Notes under the pieces: model-generated
What the model was told of the DNA's origin: nothing
Seen by the model: only the letters and a program-made list of their open reading frames with translations
The model's database searches: none
From: an uncultured Clostridia bacterium
GTDB lineage: Bacteria; Bacillota; Clostridia; Oscillospirales; SIG627
Direction: 5' to 3'
NCBI GenBank assembly: GCA_946645685.1
Contig: CAMPCJ010000003.1
Coordinates: forward strand, 1-58,481
DNA length: 58,481 bases
In this document: positions 39,935 to 47,405 of the stretch, piece by piece
How the letters are laid out: every line of letters begins with the position of its first letter
How positions within the stretch are numbered: the first letter of the stretch is position 1
Position numbers and translations under genes: made by a program

Positions 39935-40870
39935 TCATTGAACGGGACCGAAAACGTTGAAGGGAAGATACCGCAGGATGACCCGACCCAGGATATACTG
40001 CTCATTGATCAAGCCGATCATATTGGAGCGGGAGTCGGCGGAATTATTCCGGTTGTCGCCCATAACGAAAACGTAATTGTCTTTCACCACAAATTCAAAG
40101 ACGCCGTTTTCGTCCGGCTGCATGCTTTCGCTTTCCATGGGACCGCTTTGTTTCAGAACGTAGGGCTCGTCCAGAAGCTGTCCGTCTACCCAAACCTGCC
40201 AGGTGTTGAAGTTGATGCGGACGCTCTGCCCGCCCAGGGCGATCACCCTTTTGATCAAAAACTCCTTACCGTCTTTGTAAGTGGGCGTGTGGACGACTAC
40301 GATATCCCCGATGGCAGGGGTATAAGCAAAGTCGGAAATGATGATCCGTTCGCCGCTGTGGAGCGTGTTATTCATGGAGTCGCCCACCACGGTGGATCCC
40401 CGGAACAGTACGGTGAATACGAAAATGACCAGAGCAAAGGACAGGAGAATGGACTTGATCCAGTCAAAAGCGCCGACGCTCGCGGGGATCCGCTCTTCCG
40501 GCGTTTCATCGGGCGCTTCGTCCGTGTGTTCTTCTTCCGCCGGCATCTCGAGAGGCGTATCTGCTTCCATTGATTTCACCGCCGCGAAGCTATCATCCTC
40601 ACTTTGGGTCTGCGTGTCGCGGGGGGGATCCTCCGTCGGCTCGTTGGGCTGCAGACTGCTGTTTTCGTCTTTTGGCTCGTCGGGAGTATTTTCGGAGGAC
40701 GTGCCGTCAAAAGAGCGGATCGCCCGTCTTGCCCGCAGAGGGCGGACGTATCTTTTCAAGTCGGAAGGATCGCCGGTGCCCCTGAGCTCATCCGCTTCCG
40801 CTTTTCCTTGCGCAGAAAAAACTTCGCCCTTCTGTTCCTGCTCCGGATCAAGATGTTCGTTTTCGTTCAT
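39935..40870 (-). CDS. lepB: Type I signal peptidase with long acidic N-terminal extension
   Basis: 311 residues from ATG 40870 (AGGAG 5 nt upstream). The C-terminal 180 residues are a standard LepB/SipS: a membrane span (SILLSFALVIFVFTVLF, about 138-155), GDSMNNTL with the catalytic Ser, DIVVVHTPTYKDGKEFLIKRVIALGG with the catalytic Lys, and GDNRNNSADSR. The first about 130 residues are unusual: a cytoplasmic, strongly acidic, Pro/Glu/Asp-rich tail that ordinary Sip proteins (about 180 residues) lack. Removes signal peptides from the secreted proteins in the window. Downstream of rplS. Confidence 0.93.
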   Translation of the reverse strand: MNENEHLDPEQEQKGEVFSAQGKAEADELRGTGDPSDLKRYVRPLRARRAIRSFDGTSSENTPDEPKDENSSLQPNEPTEDPPRDTQTQSEDDSFAAVKSMEADTPLEMPAEEEHTDEAPDETPEERIPASVGAFDWIKSILLSFALVIFVFTVLFRGSTVVGDSMNNTLHSGERIIISDFAYTPAIGDIVVVHTPTYKDGKEFLIKRVIALGGQSVRINFNTWQVWVDGQLLDEPYVLKQSGPMESESMQPDENGVFEFVVKDNYVFVMGDNRNNSADSRSNMIGLINEQYILGRVILRYLPFNVFGPVQ

Positions 40871-40886
40871 GGCTTCTCCTGTCAAT

Positions 40887-40916
40887 ACAAAAGGGGACTT
40901 CAAACCAAGTCCCCTT
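40887..40916 (-). terminator. Hairpin between rplS and lepB
   Basis: AAGGGGACTT, loop CAAACC (plus strand), AAGTCCCCTT, with only a TTTT on the minus side; a terminator or attenuator that would reduce rplS read-through into lepB. Confidence 0.55.
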
Positions 40917-40983
40917 CAGCGTTTTCATGATCTCTCCCGATGAGCTGCTGTCGTAGCGACTCGGGCAGTTCCGATACGGTTTG

Positions 40984-41325
40984 TCAGATCTTCTCTTTGA
41001 CCTTGGCGGCCTTACCGACGCGGTCGCGCAGATAATAAAGCTTTGCTCTGCGGACTTTACCGGTGCGGATCACTTCCACCTTCTCCACGCGGGGAGAGTG
41101 CAGGGGGAAGGTCTTTTCCACGCCCACGCCGTAAGAGATTCGTCTCACGGTAAAGGTCTCGGAAATACCGCCGTTTCTCTTGGCGATCACGGTGCCTTCG
41201 TAAAGCTGGGTACGTTCCCGGGTCCCTTCCACGATCTTGTTGTAGACGCGAACGGTATCACCTACGTTGAACTTAGGCGCATCCGTCTTCAACTGCTCGT
41301 TTGTGAAAGCTTTGATCATATCCAT
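40984..41325 (-). CDS. rplS: 50S ribosomal protein L19
   Basis: 113 residues, standard. AAGGAGGAG is 6 nt before ATG 41325. Diagnostic segments: [78 protein letters not shown]19 lies at the interface of the 30S and 50S subunits. Confidence 0.98.
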   Translation of the reverse strand: MDMIKAFTNEQLKTDAPKFNVGDTVRVYNKIVEGTRERTQLYEGTVIAKRNGGISETFTVRRISYGVGVEKTFPLHSPRVEKVEVIRTGKVRRAKLYYLRDRVGKAAKVKEKI

Positions 41326-41340
41326 ATCAAGCTCCTCCTT

Positions 41341-41427
41341 AAATAAAAGAATTTATTTAAGTATACGTACAAGCGTTCGTGCTGAAGCCGGCAGAGGACC
41401 GCTTGGTTTATATACCGTAACGGGGAG
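41341..41427 (-). ncRNA. rplS leader region with candidate regulatory stems
   Basis: Between the promoter and the ribosome site the minus-strand RNA can form an outer stem CAAGCG/CGCTTG (41405-41400 with 41375-41370) enclosing a GC-rich loop, and an AAATAAA/TTTATTT hairpin (41358-41341) that abuts AAGGAGG. L19 leaders are described in Bacillota, but similarity to that family was not verified. Confidence 0.4.
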
Positions 41428-41456
41428 AGTATACCACGCAGAATTCAAAAATGCAA
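41428..41456 (-). promoter_or_regulatory. Sigma-A-type promoter of rplS
   Basis: On the minus strand TTGCAT (41456-41451), 17 nt, TATACT (41433-41428), about 100 nt before ATG 41325, leaving room for the leader. Confidence 0.65.
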
Positions 41457-41473
41457 GTGTTTTTTCAAAAAAA

Positions 41474-42358
41474 TCAAGATTTTTCCGATAAAAAGGCTTT
41501 CAGCCGCCCTTCCCGTACGCCGCTGCGGGAAACCAGCGCCTCGTGCATCTTATAGTGCGCCAATATCTCCGTGAAGACCGCCACCGCGGGCGGCACCAGG
41601 CGGAAGCGCTCTTTGAGGATGGATCTGATCTTGGCGTGTTCCTCGGGATCTGCGTGATCGAAATGCCACAAAACGCTTTCCATCTGCTTGCGGGTGAGGG
41701 TCATATTGTTCTTCTTTTCCAGGGTGTTTTTATAGCAGAGGATCGCTTTGGCGCTGCCGCCGCTGAGGAGGATGGTTTTTCCCGGAAGTTCCGGCGCCGC
41801 GGCAAGGTGAGAGCGGATAAAGGCGCGGCAGGCGACCATATCGCCGCCTTTCCCCTCCGCGAAGAATTGATTGTAGAGCGACAGACAGCCCAAGGGCAGG
41901 GAAACGCTGTTTTCCATCTTTTTGCGACGGAATGCCAGGATCTCCGTTGATCCGCCCCCCAGATCTACCGTGATGCCCGCGGGGACGTTTCGGTTGCCCA
42001 TGGCGCCGAGAAAACTGTAATAAGCCTCCGTTTCTCCGGAGATGATCTCAAGGGTGATCCCCGTTTCCTTATAAACGCGCGCGATTGTTTCCGCGCCGTT
42101 CGTCAGTCCCCGCAGGGAAGCGGTGGCGAAGGCAATGGGGGCGGCGGGGGTGAGACGGGCGCTGATGGAAGTGAATTCCCGCAGCTGATCGATGAGTTTT
42201 CGAATCGCTTCCTCCGGCAAGAGTCCGTCAACGACGGAGGCGCCGAGGCACAGGGGTACCGCTTTGAAGAAAACCGGGGCGGAGGAAAAAAGCTTCTCCT
42301 CGTCCAATACCGCGAGCTTTACGGTGTTGGAGCCCACGTCGATAATGGGATACAGCAT
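41474..42358 (-). CDS. Ppx/GppA family phosphatase
   Basis: 294 residues. ASKHA fold: IIDVGSNTVKLAVLD (about 5-19), an acidic ISGETEAYYSF (about 117), GITVDLGGGSTEILAF (about 137), and a C-terminal helical part. The family cleaves exopolyphosphate or pppGpp; short members like this one often lack the second domain and their activity is uncertain. Cytoplasmic. Monocistronic with its own promoter; weak ribosome site (AAGAGA). Confidence 0.88.
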   Translation of the reverse strand: MLYPIIDVGSNTVKLAVLDEEKLFSSAPVFFKAVPLCLGASVVDGLLPEEAIRKLIDQLREFTSISARLTPAAPIAFATASLRGLTNGAETIARVYKETGITLEIISGETEAYYSFLGAMGNRNVPAGITVDLGGGSTEILAFRRKKMENSVSLPLGCLSLYNQFFAEGKGGDMVACRAFIRSHLAAAPELPGKTILLSGGSAKAILCYKNTLEKKNNMTLTRKQMESVLWHFDHADPEEHAKIRSILKERFRLVPPAVAVFTEILAHYKMHEALVSRSGVREGRLKAFLSEKS

Positions 42359-42390
42359 AAAATGTCTCTTTTCAACTTACTTTAGCATTA

Positions 42391-42419
42391 TTTTACACGG
42401 TTTTACCCTTGAAATCAAG
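42391..42419 (-). promoter_or_regulatory. Sigma-A-type promoter of the ppx-like gene
   Basis: On the minus strand TTGATT (42419-42414), 17 nt, TAAAAT (42396-42391), 33 nt before ATG 42358. Confidence 0.6.
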
Positions 42420-42457
42420 AGTCGATGTTGAGAAACGAAAAAATATAAGCGATCACG

Positions 42458-42465
42458 CATATACT
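42458..42465 (+). promoter_or_regulatory. Possible sigma-E-like -10 for sigK
   Basis: CATATACT fits CATAnnnT, 33 nt before ATG 42499. The -35 region (AAAAAAT) is a poor match; in Bacillus sigK also needs the activator SpoIIID, which could explain it. Confidence 0.35.
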
Positions 42466-42498
42466 GGAGCATCCTGCTTGAAAACCGGGAGGTACGTT

Positions 42499-43194
42499 AT
42501 GTTGTTTGATTTTATAAGATTTGCCATGTCCCGCGCGGTTTTTTTGTATTTGCGTGTCATGAACGGAGCCGCCTTTCCTCCGCCCTTGAAGCGGGAGGAG
42601 GAAGAAAAACTGCTTGTCCGCTTGAAAGAGGGCGACAGGGACGCGCGGGATCAGTTGATCGAGCGCAATTTGCGCCTGGTCGCCCACATCATCAAAAAAT
42701 ACGACACCGCGCCGGACGTGCAGGAGGATCTGATCTCCGTCGGGACCATCGGTCTGATCAAAGCGATTGACTCATTTGATCTGACACAGGGCGCCCGCTT
42801 TGCGACCTATGCCGGAAAGTGCGTTCAGAACGAAATATTGATGTATTTCCGCGCTCAGAAAAAGTTTTCCTGCGAAACCAGTATGGGAGAGACGCTGGAA
42901 ATTGATAAGGATGGAAATCCTCTGACGATCCTGGACGTATTGAAGGTGGACGAAGACGTGGTGGAGAAGATCTACCGCAGGGACTCCATCCGATTGACGA
43001 TGGAAGCGGTAAATACCGTCCTGGATCCCAGAGAAAAAAAGATCATTCGCGCCCGGTACGGGCTGGACGGGAGGGCGCCCATGACGCAAAAGGTATTGGC
43101 GGAGCGCTTTTCCATATCCCGCTCCTACGTTTCCCGCCTGGAAAAGGGCGCTTTGGAAAAGATCCGCGCGTATCTGACGGAAAAGCAGGGATAA
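42499..43194 (+). CDS. sigK: RNA polymerase sporulation sigma factor sigma-K, uninterrupted
   Basis: 231 residues from ATG 42499 (GGGAGG 6 nt upstream; an upstream start at 42409 is not supported). The N-terminal MLFDFIRFAMSRAVFLYLRV is the hydrophobic pro-sequence; region 2 is seen in RNLRLVAHIIKKYD, ISVGTIGLIKAIDSF and FATYAGKCVQNEILMYFR; region 4 in LDPREKKIIRARYGLDG and SISRSYVSRLEKGALEKI. It matches sigma-K, the late mother-cell factor. No skin-type insertion splits it. Next to the sipL-like gene. Confidence 0.94.
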   Translation: MLFDFIRFAMSRAVFLYLRVMNGAAFPPPLKREEEEKLLVRLKEGDRDARDQLIERNLRLVAHIIKKYDTAPDVQEDLISVGTIGLIKAIDSFDLTQGARFATYAGKCVQNEILMYFRAQKKFSCETSMGETLEIDKDGNPLTILDVLKVDEDVVEKIYRRDSIRLTMEAVNTVLDPREKKIIRARYGLDGRAPMTQKVLAERFSISRSYVSRLEKGALEKIRAYLTEKQG

Positions 43195-43196
43195 GT

Positions 43197-43225
43197 TCAT
43201 ATTCTTTCCCCGGTTCGCATAAGGT
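43197..43225 (+). promoter_or_regulatory. Sigma-E-like promoter of the sipL-like gene
   Basis: TCATATT (43197-43203), 14 nt, CATAAGGT (43218-43225), 50 nt before ATG 43276. Confidence 0.6.
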
Positions 43226-43275
43226 TTACAAAAACGTGCGGCCGGCGGAAAGGCGCCGGGGAATAGGGGGAGAAC

Positions 43276-44844
43276 ATGGCTACAGATACGTTTGACAGAG
43301 TCTGCGAAATGAATTATGGCAAACTTTGGTCCGGTCAGGCGTCATGCCGGGTGGAGAATGAGTGGGTCTTGCCGGACTATAAGGAAGCTTCTCAGCGCCT
43401 TTTGCGGGTGGACGCGGACCCCAGGATCACCGGAAAGAGTGTTTACGTAAAAGGGCAGGAGATCGTCTGTGAGATTGAAGGCGAGGTCTACCTGGAGGCG
43501 CTGTATCTGCCGGAGGGAGAGGGAGGAGAGGAAAACGTAGCGTCCTTCGACGCCACGGAATCCTTTTATCACACCTTCCGGACGACCTTGCCTGCGGGAG
43601 AGACGCCGGATCCGGAATATATCACGGCGATTTGCGAGGGTGTGTGCGAGAGCGTCAGCGCCCGCCTTTTGGGTCCTCGCCGCCTCAGCGCGAAATGCGA
43701 CGTGGCGTTGACTCTTACGCTGAAAAACAACCGGGAGATCCCGTGCTTTACCGAAGACTTGCCCGCCGACGTGGAATTCAAAACGGAAGAGACGGAGACT
43801 GTTGTCCTGGCGGAAAAGATCGACCAAACGCTGGAATTGAAGGAGATTCTGACGCTGCCCGCCGCGTATCTTCCGATCCGGGAAATGATCGATCTGCATT
43901 TTTCTCTTTTTGCATCTCACGTCAAAATCGAAAACGGCGCGGTGGATTTCACCGGTCATCTGACCATCAACGCTTCTTATGCGCCGGACGGGGAAGACGG
44001 TCTGGTCAGCTTTTGTCAGCCCATCGAGTTTGAAAAAAGTATCGGAGCAGACAAGGCGGTTCAAGGCGACCTGTGCGATATAGCCCTCACGCCCGTTTCC
44101 ATCCGCAGTTCCGTTGAAATGGGTGAGAGCGGAGAAAACAAGGATCTCGCGCTGGAGGTTGTCTATCAGGCGGAGATCAGCCTGTTCAAACGGCAAAGGA
44201 ACCGGATCGTTACGGATCTGTTTTCCGTGGAAACGGATCTTGACGTAACGACGGAAGAGAGGGTCCTTTCCGTCCCGGCGGCGATGCGCGCCTTCTCCCG
44301 GGAAGTGGTGGGAGAGATCCCCTTGAAGCATCCGCCTTTTACCCGGGCGGAAAACGTGAGAGCCACTCTTCGTTTTCTGGATTCCTTCCGGGAAGGAAGA
44401 AAACTCTTTGTACGGGCGGAGGCGACGTTGAAATACTTAGCCCTGGGAGAGAGCGGAGAAGTATCCGCGTTTGAAGACGTGATGGAAATGAAGTTCGATC
44501 TCCCGGATTTGCCCGATCTTTCCGAGGAAGATGGAAATATCGAGCTTTCCGGCGGTGTATCCGACGCCGTGATCTCTCTGAGGGAAGACGTGATCGACGT
44601 GCGCCTGGGCGTTTTCGGAAAGGCGGTCGTATATCGGGAAACCAAGATCGTGCCCGTTGTTTCCGTTGAACGAAAAGATCCTTTGGAAAAAGGAAAGAGC
44701 GGGCTTTTGTTCTATTATCCGGACGAAGAGGAAAGCCTTTGGGACGTTTGCAAAAAATGCCGCGCCAGAGTTTCGGAGGTGCGCGGGGAGAACAAGCTGG
44801 AAGGGGAAGAGATGCCGCCTGTTTTGCGGATCATCTGCCGGTAA
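43276..44844 (+). CDS. sipL: SipL-like spore-coat morphogenetic protein (DUF3794/SPOCS repeats)
   Basis: 522 residues; GGGGGAG lies 5 nt before ATG 43276. At least two SPOCS/DUF3794 repeats, one near 165-290 (VVLAEKIDQTLELKEIL; ASHVKIENGAVDFTGHLTI) and one near 320-460 (LEVVYQAEISLFKRQR; SAFEDVMEMKFDLP), then a C-terminal LysM-like segment LLFYYPDEEESLWDVCKKC that has lost the usual G-D opening. This is the architecture of Clostridioides difficile SipL, which joins the coat to the SpoIVA layer. Just downstream of sigK with a sigma-E-like promoter. Confidence 0.87.
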   Translation: MATDTFDRVCEMNYGKLWSGQASCRVENEWVLPDYKEASQRLLRVDADPRITGKSVYVKGQEIVCEIEGEVYLEALYLPEGEGGEENVASFDATESFYHTFRTTLPAGETPDPEYITAICEGVCESVSARLLGPRRLSAKCDVALTLTLKNNREIPCFTEDLPADVEFKTEETETVVLAEKIDQTLELKEILTLPAAYLPIREMIDLHFSLFASHVKIENGAVDFTGHLTINASYAPDGEDGLVSFCQPIEFEKSIGADKAVQGDLCDIALTPVSIRSSVEMGESGENKDLALEVVYQAEISLFKRQRNRIVTDLFSVETDLDVTTEERVLSVPAAMRAFSREVVGEIPLKHPPFTRAENVRATLRFLDSFREGRKLFVRAEATLKYLALGESGEVSAFEDVMEMKFDLPDLPDLSEEDGNIELSGGVSDAVISLREDVIDVRLGVFGKAVVYRETKIVPVVSVERKDPLEKGKSGLLFYYPDEEESLWDVCKKCRARVSEVRGENKLEGEEMPPVLRIICR

Positions 44845-44910
44845 AACGCAAAAAGCAGCCCCGTCGCGATCCATTTCTTCGGGCTCCGCAGCTGCGGGAG
44901 CGAAGCAACA

Positions 44911-44944
44911 GAAAGCCTCGTCAAAATCATTTGACGAGGCTTTC
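44911..44944. repeat. Perfect 15-bp inverted repeat between convergent genes
   Basis: GAAAGCCTCGTCAAA, loop ATCA, TTTGACGAGGCTTTC. A strong hairpin without a T-run, between the sipL-like gene and the small lipoprotein gene; it may act as a weak terminator on both strands or protect mRNA ends. Confidence 0.7.
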
Positions 44945-44990
44945 ATAAATGTCTGGTAAATATGCCGTCGGAGCGTTTGCGGGCGCAGGA

Positions 44991-45185
44991 TCAGTGAACA
45001 GACCAATAGGACCAGCCGTCATCCTCCGGAGAGATGCCGTCCACGGGAGCGGCGGGCTGCGTAGGTGCGGCTTTTTCCGTAGTTTCGGTCGCGGCGGTGG
45101 CGGTCTCTTCCTGCTTCTTTCCGCAGGAGACCATGACGGCGGCCAGCAAAAGAATGACTAAGAGTATGGGAATGATCCGTTTCAT
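44991..45185 (-). CDS. Small predicted lipoprotein
   Basis: 64 residues; GGAGAAAGGG precedes ATG 45185. Signal with lipobox AVMVSCGKK (Cys 21), then a short Thr/Ala/Pro/Glu-rich tail ending DGWSYWSVH. Too short for an enzyme; a small surface lipoprotein of unknown function. Monocistronic with a near-consensus promoter. Confidence 0.75.
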   Translation of the reverse strand: MKRIIPILLVILLLAAVMVSCGKKQEETATAATETTEKAAPTQPAAPVDGISPEDDGWSYWSVH

Positions 45186-45230
45186 GCTTGTACCCTTTCT
45201 CCGATCGATCTCGTTTTCTCTACGGTAACA

Positions 45231-45259
45231 AGTATATACGGAGCATGGGCTTTTGTCAA
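45231..45259 (-). promoter_or_regulatory. Near-consensus sigma-A promoter of the small lipoprotein gene
   Basis: On the minus strand TTGACA (45259-45254), 17 nt, TATACT (45236-45231), 46 nt before ATG 45185. Confidence 0.75.
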
Positions 45260-45284
45260 GATGAAAATGCCTGTGTTTCGCCCG

Positions 45285-46148
45285 TCATTCCACGGTTTTT
45301 TCTTCCTGTACGTCCTCCAGAGGCAGGGTGGGCTCTCTGGTTGCTTCCGGGTTCGTTTCGGGGTAGAAATCCGTCAGGGGAAACTCCATGGAGCGAAACA
45401 GGGTGCAGGGATCCGCGTCGTCGAACTCATACTCTCCGCAGCCGGTGGGAATACTGCTGTCGCAAGCGGGCACGATGATCTGCGTGGGGCGCTCGATGCG
45501 GATCATGGAAAACAGTCCCAGGGTGATGAACAAGACCTTGTTGCCCGGAACAGCTTGTGCAAACCGACCGGAGAATTCATCGGCGATCTCCTGCGGCACG
45601 GCGTCGCATTCGCAGAAGCAGTTGCCGAAGCTGCGGCTCCTGTCAAAATCCACGGAACTGAGCCGCAGCGCCACGGGCTCCGCAACGTCCAGAACGATGT
45701 GCGGATCCCTGGACGCGTGCCGAAAACCGCTCTTTCCCGGTACCAGATCGGTAGAGAAAGAAGAAATGCGCCCGGTGCCGCCGTAGAGCATCATGCTCCG
45801 ATCATATACGGCGAGCCCGGCAGTTTCCTGTCCGGTGCCGATCCCGTTGCTGCATTCCAGAACGCAGTGAAAATAATAGCGGATGTTGACACGGTAATAC
45901 CCTTTGTGAAACGGCGTTTCTTCCGTGTCGATCTGCGTCCAGGGGATCCGGACGTCTCGGATCCTCACGGTGGCGGCGCTGTCTACCATCGCCTGGCCAT
46001 CCTCGGGCAAGAGAATTAAAAGATCTTCCAGACAGTCCTGCTGACGGCAGGAATCAAAAATCCGATACGTGTCGATGGATCTGGAACCGTCGTCCCGCTG
46101 GGTGTGCCCACAAGCGGAGCGTCTGTCGAGATTGCTTTTCGTAATCAA
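45285..46148 (-). CDS. Conserved clostridial protein of unknown function, probably spore-associated
   Basis: 287 residues from TTG 46148 (GGGAGG 8 nt upstream). Near the N-terminus is SIDTYRIFDSCRQQDCLEDLLI, which I recall as the signature of a conserved but unassigned Clostridial protein; later FSMIRIERPTQIIVPAC. Beta-rich, with six Cys in pairs (C..DC, CFCEC), no signal peptide and no membrane span. Function is not known. A promoter fitting both sigma-E and sigma-K, and its position among sipL, spoIIQ and yabPQ, suggest a spore-coat or spore-assembly role (inference). Confidence 0.6.
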   Translation of the reverse strand: MITKSNLDRRSACGHTQRDDGSRSIDTYRIFDSCRQQDCLEDLLILLPEDGQAMVDSAATVRIRDVRIPWTQIDTEETPFHKGYYRVNIRYYFHCVLECSNGIGTGQETAGLAVYDRSMMLYGGTGRISSFSTDLVPGKSGFRHASRDPHIVLDVAEPVALRLSSVDFDRSRSFGNCFCECDAVPQEIADEFSGRFAQAVPGNKVLFITLGLFSMIRIERPTQIIVPACDSSIPTGCGEYEFDDADPCTLFRSMEFPLTDFYPETNPEATREPTLPLEDVQEEKTVE

Positions 46149-46177
46149 TGTATCTGCCTCCCGTTCGATTGATACTA

Positions 46178-46206
46178 TAGCCTATGCGCCTTGGGCGGGA
46201 ATGTGT
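46178..46206 (-). promoter_or_regulatory. Sigma-E/sigma-K-like promoter of the unknown 287-residue protein
   Basis: On the minus strand ACACATT (46206-46200), 13 nt, CATAGGCTA (46186-46178). The -10 fits both CATAnnnT (sigma-E) and CATAnnnTA (sigma-K); AC 16 nt before it fits the sigma-K -35. Confidence 0.45.
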
Positions 46207-46227
46207 AGAAAAAAACGATTTTGTAAT

Positions 46228-46261
46228 AAAAAAAGAAGCAAGCGAAAGCTTGCTTCTTTTT
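46228..46261 (-). terminator. Terminator of spoIIQ
   Basis: On the minus strand AGAAGCAAGC, loop of four, GCTTGCTTCT, then T-run; 11 nt after the spoIIQ stop. Confidence 0.85.
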
Positions 46262-46271
46262 CATCACTTGA

Positions 46272-47006
46272 TTATTGAAATACGTTTCTGGGATCAATGG
46301 GGTTGCCGTCCTTCCACACCTCGAAGTGGAGATGAGGCTCCAGGGCGCATTCCACGAGGGCGGTGTCACCCACGCCGCCGATCACTTCGCCCGCGTGGAT
46401 CGCCGCGCCTTCCTCAATGCCGTCGGGCAGGGAAGGCATCAGTCCCATATACACGCTTTTCAGTCCGTTTCCGTGATCCAGCACCACGGTTTGCCCCATA
46501 AGAGGGTCGTCATAGGTTTTTTCGACCACGCCGTCCGTCATGGCTCTCACACGCTCTCCGATCACGGAGGCGATGTCCATACCGTTGTGAACGCGGTAGT
46601 CGTTCATCGTCTCGGAGTACACCAAAAGCTCATTGGAGTATTCTTTGATCACGTTTCCCACCAGCGGCATAACAAATTCCGGGGAAACGGGCGTTGCGGA
46701 TACGTCCTGCTCGGTTTTGGGCTTTTCCGCCGGGGTCTCTTTCTGGGGAGGGATCGCTTCCGGTTTTTCCTCTTGTACCGAAGGGATCTTGTTTTCCTTC
46801 GGGACATCTTCCACGATCACCTGCGGCAGAGGCGTGTTCTGCGCTTCCGCCAATCCTTCCGTCATGGGCTTCACCAGCCCGAGCACGGCGCCGTAAACGC
46901 CTACGCAGATTACGGATAAAATGCACACAGCCAGGGCTATGTATAAGCCCCCGCCGTTATTCTTTTTTGTTTGACCGGACCCGTTGGGTCGATTTTTCGT
47001 CTCCAT
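46272..47006 (-). CDS. spoIIQ: SpoIIQ-like M23 endopeptidase
   Basis: 244 residues from ATG 47006; an ATG at 47015 is only 3 nt from AAAGGA and is less likely. One N-terminal span (GLYIALAVCILSVICVGVYGA), a Pro/Glu-rich stalk, then a LytM/M23 domain with VHNGMDIA (His and Asp zinc ligands) and HLHFEVW. SpoIIQ sits in the forespore membrane and binds SpoIIIAH (also in this window). Unlike Bacillus SpoIIQ, which lost a zinc ligand, both motifs are intact, as in Clostridioides SpoIIQ, so it is probably an active endopeptidase. Confidence 0.88.
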   Translation of the reverse strand: METKNRPNGSGQTKKNNGGGLYIALAVCILSVICVGVYGAVLGLVKPMTEGLAEAQNTPLPQVIVEDVPKENKIPSVQEEKPEAIPPQKETPAEKPKTEQDVSATPVSPEFVMPLVGNVIKEYSNELLVYSETMNDYRVHNGMDIASVIGERVRAMTDGVVEKTYDDPLMGQTVVLDHGNGLKSVYMGLMPSLPDGIEEGAAIHAGEVIGGVGDTALVECALEPHLHFEVWKDGNPIDPRNVFQ

Positions 47007-47036
47007 TGTTTGCATCCGTCCTTTCTTGTTTGCTCA

Positions 47037-47067
47037 TAGTTTGTTCCCGAAAAGGAAGGATTATGCA
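47037..47067 (-). promoter_or_regulatory. Possible sigma-F/G-like promoter of spoIIQ
   Basis: On the minus strand TGCATA (47067-47062), 18 nt, CAAACTA (47043-47037), near TGmATA / CATnnTA. In Bacillus spoIIQ is a forespore gene. By-eye match only. Confidence 0.35.
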
Positions 47068-47074
47068 CCAAAAC

Positions 47075-47104
47075 AAAAAAAGCGGAGACAAAAAATGTCT
47101 CCGC
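47075..47104 (-). terminator. Terminator of the yabP-yabQ-divIC operon
   Basis: On the minus strand GCGGAGAC, loop of seven, GTCTCCGC, then seven T, just after divIC. Confidence 0.88.
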
Positions 47105-47119
47105 CATCTCTCAGCAGGT

Positions 47120-47401
47120 TCAATTCGGCAGATCGTTGGCGTATACAACGGTCCCCGGCTCGCGAAGGTTGAGCTTTTCCCGGGCGATCTCCTTGATCCT
47201 CTCTTCCGTCATTTCCTCGCTCAGCTTCGCGTTGTACCGCTCTACCTGCAGCGTATAGGTATCCTTTTCCGCTTCCAGCCGTTTCAGCTGCTCCCGCAAT
47301 TCATTGATCTGCAGGTTCCTGTTGACGATGGAAATCACCAGGAAAAGCAAAATGGCAACGAAAGCCAGTTTTGCAAAAAAGCCGAATCGATGTCTTACCA
47401 T
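47120..47401 (-). CDS. divIC: Cell-division protein DivIC/FtsB family
   Basis: 93 residues. Short cytoplasmic N-terminus, one span (AKLAFVAILLFLVISIVN), a coiled coil (NLQINELREQLKRLEAEKDTY) and the conserved ending EIAREKLNLREPGTVVY. DivIC bridges septal cell-wall proteins with FtsL. Its place after yabQ is the Bacillus order. Confidence 0.92.
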   Translation of the reverse strand: MVRHRFGFFAKLAFVAILLFLVISIVNRNLQINELREQLKRLEAEKDTYTLQVERYNAKLSEEMTEERIKEIAREKLNLREPGTVVYANDLPN

Positions 47402-47405
47402 GGGA

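Noticed and set aside
42499-43194. A split sigK with a skin-type prophage.
   Set aside because: The gene is one continuous frame with regions 2 and 4 and no recombinase nearby.
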